Shown: positions 8,390 through 11,183 of the stretch, in pieces | Layout of the letters: each line of letters opens with the position of its first letter | How positions within the stretch are numbered: the first letter of the stretch is position 1 | NCBI GenBank assembly: GCA_002697475.1 | Contig: NZVW01000130.1 | Location: forward strand, 1 to 11,183 | DNA: 11,183 nt | Source: Aquimarina sp. | GTDB taxonomy: Bacteria > Bacteroidota > Bacteroidia > Flavobacteriales > Flavobacteriaceae | Direction: 5' to 3' | Notes under the pieces: model-generated | Databases searched by the model: none | What the model was told of the DNA's origin: nothing | What the model saw: only the letters and a program-made list of their open reading frames with translations | Translations under genes and position numbers: made by a program

Positions 8390-9547
8390 CTATATGCCAC
8401 TTTTCTTATGAAGTAGACGGGTTAATTTGATAGATAAATCGGTAAGAATGATTTTTGAATTTCCATTCCTTTCTATATGGTACATAGCATCCTGTAATTC
8501 TTCTGTAATTTCGATGATGTTATTATCGTGGATAAAAGGGGCGAACTTTTCTAATTGAAATCCAGAGGTTTTAGGTTCAAGAAACACTAACATATCAGCT
8601 TTATAGTTCAGTAACATCGCTTGTCTGAAGAAATCCATACAATATCCTAAAAACTGCTTTTGAGTTTCCCTTCCGGTTGAAGCGATAGACTCACTCCAGG
8701 TAATTAACTCATTTATAGCAGATTTATTTCCTTTAGCCTTAAAGGCAGTACGCACCCATTGAATGAACCATTCTTCAAACTGTTCTTCTCCGCCGTCATG
8801 ATGTAGAAGATGCATTGCTCTGTTAAAATTACCATTAGCCTGATGGGCAATTTTCAGCGCTTCAGTCTCGGACAAATTATGGTGATCAATCAATTCCTTT
8901 TGTATCACCTCTTCCCCTAAAGGAGGAAAGTGTAATACCTGACATCTGGATCGGATGGTTTGGATGATTTGTTCCTCTTCTTCTGTAATTAAAAGAAAAA
9001 TAGTTTTTTCAGGTGGTTCTTCAATAAGTTTAAGCAGCTTGTTAGATGCTGAGGTGTTCATTTTGTCCGCCATCCAAATCAACATAATTTTATATCCGCC
9101 TTCATAACTTTTTAAGGAAAGTTTTTTTACGATATCCTGAGCCTCATCTACACCAATCTGACCCTGCTTATTCTCAATCCCTAAGGAGAGATACCAATCA
9201 AATATATTACCGTAGGGGTTTTGCTGTACAAAAGATCTCCATTCCTCTGCAAAAGCATCAGAAGTAGGATGTTTTTTAACCTTATCATTGGTAGCTACAG
9301 GGTAAGCAAAATGCAGATCAGGATGTGCTAAATGATCAAACTTAACATTACAAGCCTGATTACCTCCTGTGTTTTCGCTATTTTGATTTGTACATAAAAT
9401 ATATTGAGCATAAGCTATGGCCATAGGTAAAGTACCACTACCGCTAGCACCAACAAAAAGTTGTGCATGGGGGATTCTTCCGCGATCAGCGCTTGTGGTC
9501 AGGTAACTTTTGATATGGGGTAGTCCCAATATTTTGGAAAATAGCAT
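8390..9547 (-). CDS. holB: DNA polymerase III subunit delta'
   Basis: A 385-residue delta' subunit of the clamp loader, the stator of the gamma/tau-delta-delta' complex that opens the beta clamp and places it on primed DNA. The N-terminal AAA+ domain starts with MLFSKILGLPHIK and SADRGRIPHAQLF. Its P-loop is degenerate (GASGSGTLPMA, residues 33-43, no Walker lysine), as expected for delta', which does not hydrolyse ATP. The Bacteroidota-style segment CNVKFDHLAHPDLHF follows (66-80). Next are NTSASNKLLKLIEEPP (164-179) and the diagnostic SRC motif (200-202, within IRSRCQ) that acts in trans at neighbouring ATP sites. The rest is the helical collar domain. ATG 9547 is chosen; the same frame extends two codons further to a TTG at 9553, but MLFS is the usual family start. 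Only Cys52 and Cys66 remain of the four-Cys zinc site seen in E. coli. Confidence 0.93.
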   Translation of the reverse strand: MLFSKILGLPHIKSYLTTSADRGRIPHAQLFVGASGSGTLPMAIAYAQYILCTNQNSENTGGNQACNVKFDHLAHPDLHFAYPVATNDKVKKHPTSDAFAEEWRSFVQQNPYGNIFDWYLSLGIENKQGQIGVDEAQDIVKKLSLKSYEGGYKIMLIWMADKMNTSASNKLLKLIEEPPEKTIFLLITEEEEQIIQTIRSRCQVLHFPPLGEEVIQKELIDHHNLSETEALKIAHQANGNFNRAMHLLHHDGGEEQFEEWFIQWVRTAFKAKGNKSAINELITWSESIASTGRETQKQFLGYCMDFFRQAMLLNYKADMLVFLEPKTSGFQLEKFAPFIHDNNIIEITEELQDAMYHIERNGNSKIILTDLSIKLTRLLHKKSGI

Positions 9548-9550
9548 ACG

Positions 9551-9558
9551 CAAATATA
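9551..9558 (-). promoter_or_regulatory. Candidate Bacteroidota -7 promoter element before holB
   Basis: On the minus strand these eight bases read TATATTTG, a full match to the Bacteroidota -7 consensus TAnnTTTG. The G lies three bases before the holB ATG, so the predicted transcript would begin at or very near the A of the start codon. The -33 side is weak: no TTTG, only a CTG at about the right distance. This may be a chance match in AT-rich DNA. Confidence 0.28.
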
Positions 9559-9633
9559 AATCTTACTCGGTAAAGAAGAGCAGAATAAATAAATTTGAGT
9601 AAAACAACGCAAAAAAACTGCTTTTATGAGATT

Positions 9634-9730
9634 TGGTGCGTTACCCTGCGGGTCGGGCTATTCGCTACAAGTCCTCATCCATTAAAATGGACTCGGGGCT
9701 TTTCACTACTATCCCTAACGCCTTACACCA
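9634..9730. ncRNA. Structured intergenic element, candidate ncRNA or dispersed repeat
   Basis: About 97 bases that can fold into a closed structure. The outer stem is TGGTG (9634-9638) with CACCA (9726-9730), continuing as CGTTA (9639-9643) with TAACG (9716-9720) across a five-base bulge. Inside are a small ACCC-TGC-GGGT hairpin (9643-9653) and a longer imperfect hairpin (9669-9701: AAGTCCT with GGGGCTT by two GU pairs, then TCCAT with ATGGA around TAAA). Segments such as GCGTTACCC, GGTCGGGCTATTCGCT and TATCCCTAACGC resemble, from memory, an intergenic element found in many flavobacterial genomes with a variable central hairpin; the Flavo-1 RNA family is one possible identity. Neither the family nor the transcribed strand can be confirmed from one copy. 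It is more GC-rich than the surrounding DNA. Confidence 0.45.
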
Positions 9731-10016
9731 TCTCCGGTACATACAGATGAGGTAGCTAAATATGAAATCCCTGTGTTCCTGTAATACTATATTAATATCA
9801 AATCAATAACTTTTTTAAAAAATTCCTAAAAACACCTTAAATAATAGAAAACCACTCAATTTTATAAGTCGTTGATGCTATTTTTTGTAGAAATACAACT
9901 ATTTTCGTTTGGCAAAATTAAAACAACAATACAGGGGGCACGTCAGAACATTAGTTGCCGTATGGTAAACAAGACGCTGAGAAACTTCTGATACTTCTAA
10001 AACAGTACCATTACAC

Positions 10017-11183
10017 ATGAAAACAATCAACGATTTCAATTTCGAAAATAAAAGAGCTTTAATAAGAGTAGATTTTAATGTACCGTTAAATGATCAGTTT
10101 GAGGTGACTGATGACACAAGGATTGAGGCGGCTAAACCGACAATTATAAAGATTCTTGAAGATGGTGGAAGCGCAGTTTTAATGTCGCACTTGGGTAGAC
10201 CAAAAGGAAAACAAGAAGAATTCTCTTTAAGTCATATTGTAGATAAGGTTTCAGATGTATTAGGGGTACAGGTTAAATTTGTGGAGGACTGCGTAGGGCA
10301 AACAGCTGAAGAAGCTACAGCTAATTTAGAGCCCGGAGAGGTAATTCTATTAGAAAACCTAAGATTTTACGATGAAGAAACAGATGGAGATGTTGCTTTT
10401 GCTGAAAAGCTATCAAAGTTAGGAGATATATATGTTAATGATGCCTTTGGTACAGCCCATAGAGCACATGCGTCAACAACTATTGTCGCACAGTTTTTTG
10501 AAGGCAAAAAGTGTTTTGGACAGCTTTTGGCTAAAGAGATCGAGAGTATCAATAAGGTACTTAAAGATGGTGAAAAGCCAATAACAGCTATTTTAGGAGG
10601 CTCTAAAGTATCCTCTAAAATAACGATTATAGAAAATATACTGGATAAAGTGGATCATTTGATTATTGGTGGTGGTATGACCTATACGTTTATCAAAGCC
10701 AAAGGTGGACAGATTGGTGACTCGATCTGTGAAGATGATAAACAGGAATTAGCATTAGAGATTCTAAAAAAGGCTGAGTCGAAAGGAGTAAAAGTACACT
10801 TACCTGTAGATGTCATTGGTGCTGATGCATTTGATAATAACGCGAATACTGAGGTATTGGAAGTGGGTCTTATCCCTAACGGATGGCAAGGATTGGATGT
10901 AGGCCCTAAGACATTAGAAAATTTTAAACAGGTGATATTGGATTCTAAAACTATTTTATGGAATGGACCATTAGGTGTTTTTGAAATGGAAAGTTTCGCT
11001 AGGGGCACAATCACTTTGGGCGAATTTATTGCTGAGGCTACAGAAAATGGAGCTTTTTCACTAGTAGGAGGAGGAGACTCCGTTGCTGCCGTAAAACAAT
11101 TTGGCTTTGAAGACAAAGTTAGCTATGTCTCTACTGGTGGAGGTGCCATGTTAGAAAGCCTTGAAGGAAAAACATTGCCTGGA
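10017..11183 (+). CDS. pgk: Phosphoglycerate kinase, 3'-partial
   Basis: Catalyses reversible phosphate transfer from 1,3-bisphosphoglycerate to ADP, giving 3-phosphoglycerate and ATP in cytoplasmic glycolysis and gluconeogenesis. The visible 389 codons run from ATG 10017 (MKTINDFNFENKRALIRVDF) to the right edge. Bacterial PGKs have about 395 residues, so only a handful of codons and the stop are missing. N-domain substrate residues are present: Asp19 and Asn21 in RVDFNVP, Arg35, His58 and Arg61 in SHLGRP, Arg116 in LENLRFY and Arg149 in NDAFGTAHRAHAS. C-domain nucleotide-site motifs are LGGSKVSSKI (193-202), NGPLGVFE (316-323), GGGDS (351-355) and STGGGAMLE (372-380). The reading frame is intact and all key residues are there. 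It is divergent from holB and has a long leader region with no Shine-Dalgarno. Confidence 0.97.
   Translation, partial: MKTINDFNFENKRALIRVDFNVPLNDQFEVTDDTRIEAAKPTIIKILEDGGSAVLMSHLGRPKGKQEEFSLSHIVDKVSDVLGVQVKFVEDCVGQTAEEATANLEPGEVILLENLRFYDEETDGDVAFAEKLSKLGDIYVNDAFGTAHRAHASTTIVAQFFEGKKCFGQLLAKEIESINKVLKDGEKPITAILGGSKVSSKITIIENILDKVDHLIIGGGMTYTFIKAKGGQIGDSICEDDKQELALEILKKAESKGVKVHLPVDVIGADAFDNNANTEVLEVGLIPNGWQGLDVGPKTLENFKQVILDSKTILWNGPLGVFEMESFARGTITLGEFIAEATENGAFSLVGGGDSVAAVKQFGFEDKVSYVSTGGGAMLESLEGKTLPG

Larger units (their letters stand above)
9548..10016. other. Divergent intergenic region between holB and pgk
   Basis: This 469-base stretch separates holB (-) from pgk (+) and must hold promoters for both. 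It contains the structured element at 9634-9730. The part from about 9785 to 9930 is AT-rich with short A and T runs, and carries near matches to the -7 consensus (TATTTTCG at 9900-9907; TA followed by six T and G at 9879-9887). Neither has a well-placed TTG upstream, so no pgk promoter can be fixed. There is no Shine-Dalgarno before pgk. No credible protein-coding gene, tRNA or insertion sequence was found here. Confidence 0.6.

Noticed and set aside
9551..9553. TTG as holB start
   Set aside because: The family usually begins with MLFS; the ATG two codons later fits better, and the TTG overlaps the candidate -7 element.
9719..9784. Short frame ending DEVAKYEIPVFL before a TAA, possible remnant of a gene
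   Set aside because: Only 21 codons after an in-frame stop and without a start codon; too short to separate from chance.
9554..10016. tRNA, tmRNA, SRP RNA or RNase P RNA
   Set aside because: No cloverleaf, T-loop sequence, CCA end, or conserved core motifs of these RNAs were seen.
10367..11116. Two minus-strand open frames opposite pgk
   Set aside because: The plus strand encodes intact phosphoglycerate kinase with all active-site motifs throughout.

Overview
The window suggests a chromosomal segment of a marine or soil-type Bacteroidota, most likely a member of the Flavobacteriaceae. The evidence is a giant SprB-type adhesin with a type B type IX secretion (T9SS) C-terminal signal, a PorP/SprF-family partner next to it, a delta' clamp-loader subunit with the flavobacterial sequence style, low-to-moderate GC, absence of Shine-Dalgarno sequences and a TAnnTTTG-type -7 promoter motif.

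Layout. Bases 1-6860 (+) are the 3' part of one giant secreted-adhesin gene: at least 2285 codons, open at the left edge, built from about 21 immunoglobulin-like SprB-type modules and ending in a T9SS sorting domain. Bases 6921-7913 (+) encode a PorP/SprF-family outer-membrane protein, 60 bases downstream and probably in the same transcript. A strong palindromic terminator at 7935-7959 serves this pair and also the convergent minus-strand pair: holB (DNA polymerase III delta', 9547-8390) followed after 25 bases by a small four-helix DoxX-like membrane protein (8364-7960). A 469-base divergent intergenic region (9548-10016) follows. It holds a candidate structured element (9634-9730) resembling intergenic elements I associate with Flavobacteriia. 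Bases 10017-11183 (+) are pgk (phosphoglycerate kinase), cut by the right edge only a few codons before its expected end.

How the genes work together. The adhesin and the SprF-like protein form one module: in the gliding/T9SS model SprB is a mobile cell-surface adhesin and SprF is needed for its secretion or surface assembly. holB and pgk are housekeeping genes with no evident link to that module. The most unusual signals are in the adhesin: no lysine codon in the first 2246 visible codons, and a seven-module block that is visibly duplicated in tandem. I see no mobile element, CRISPR array, tRNA or rRNA, and nothing that clearly amounts to an undescribed multi-gene system.
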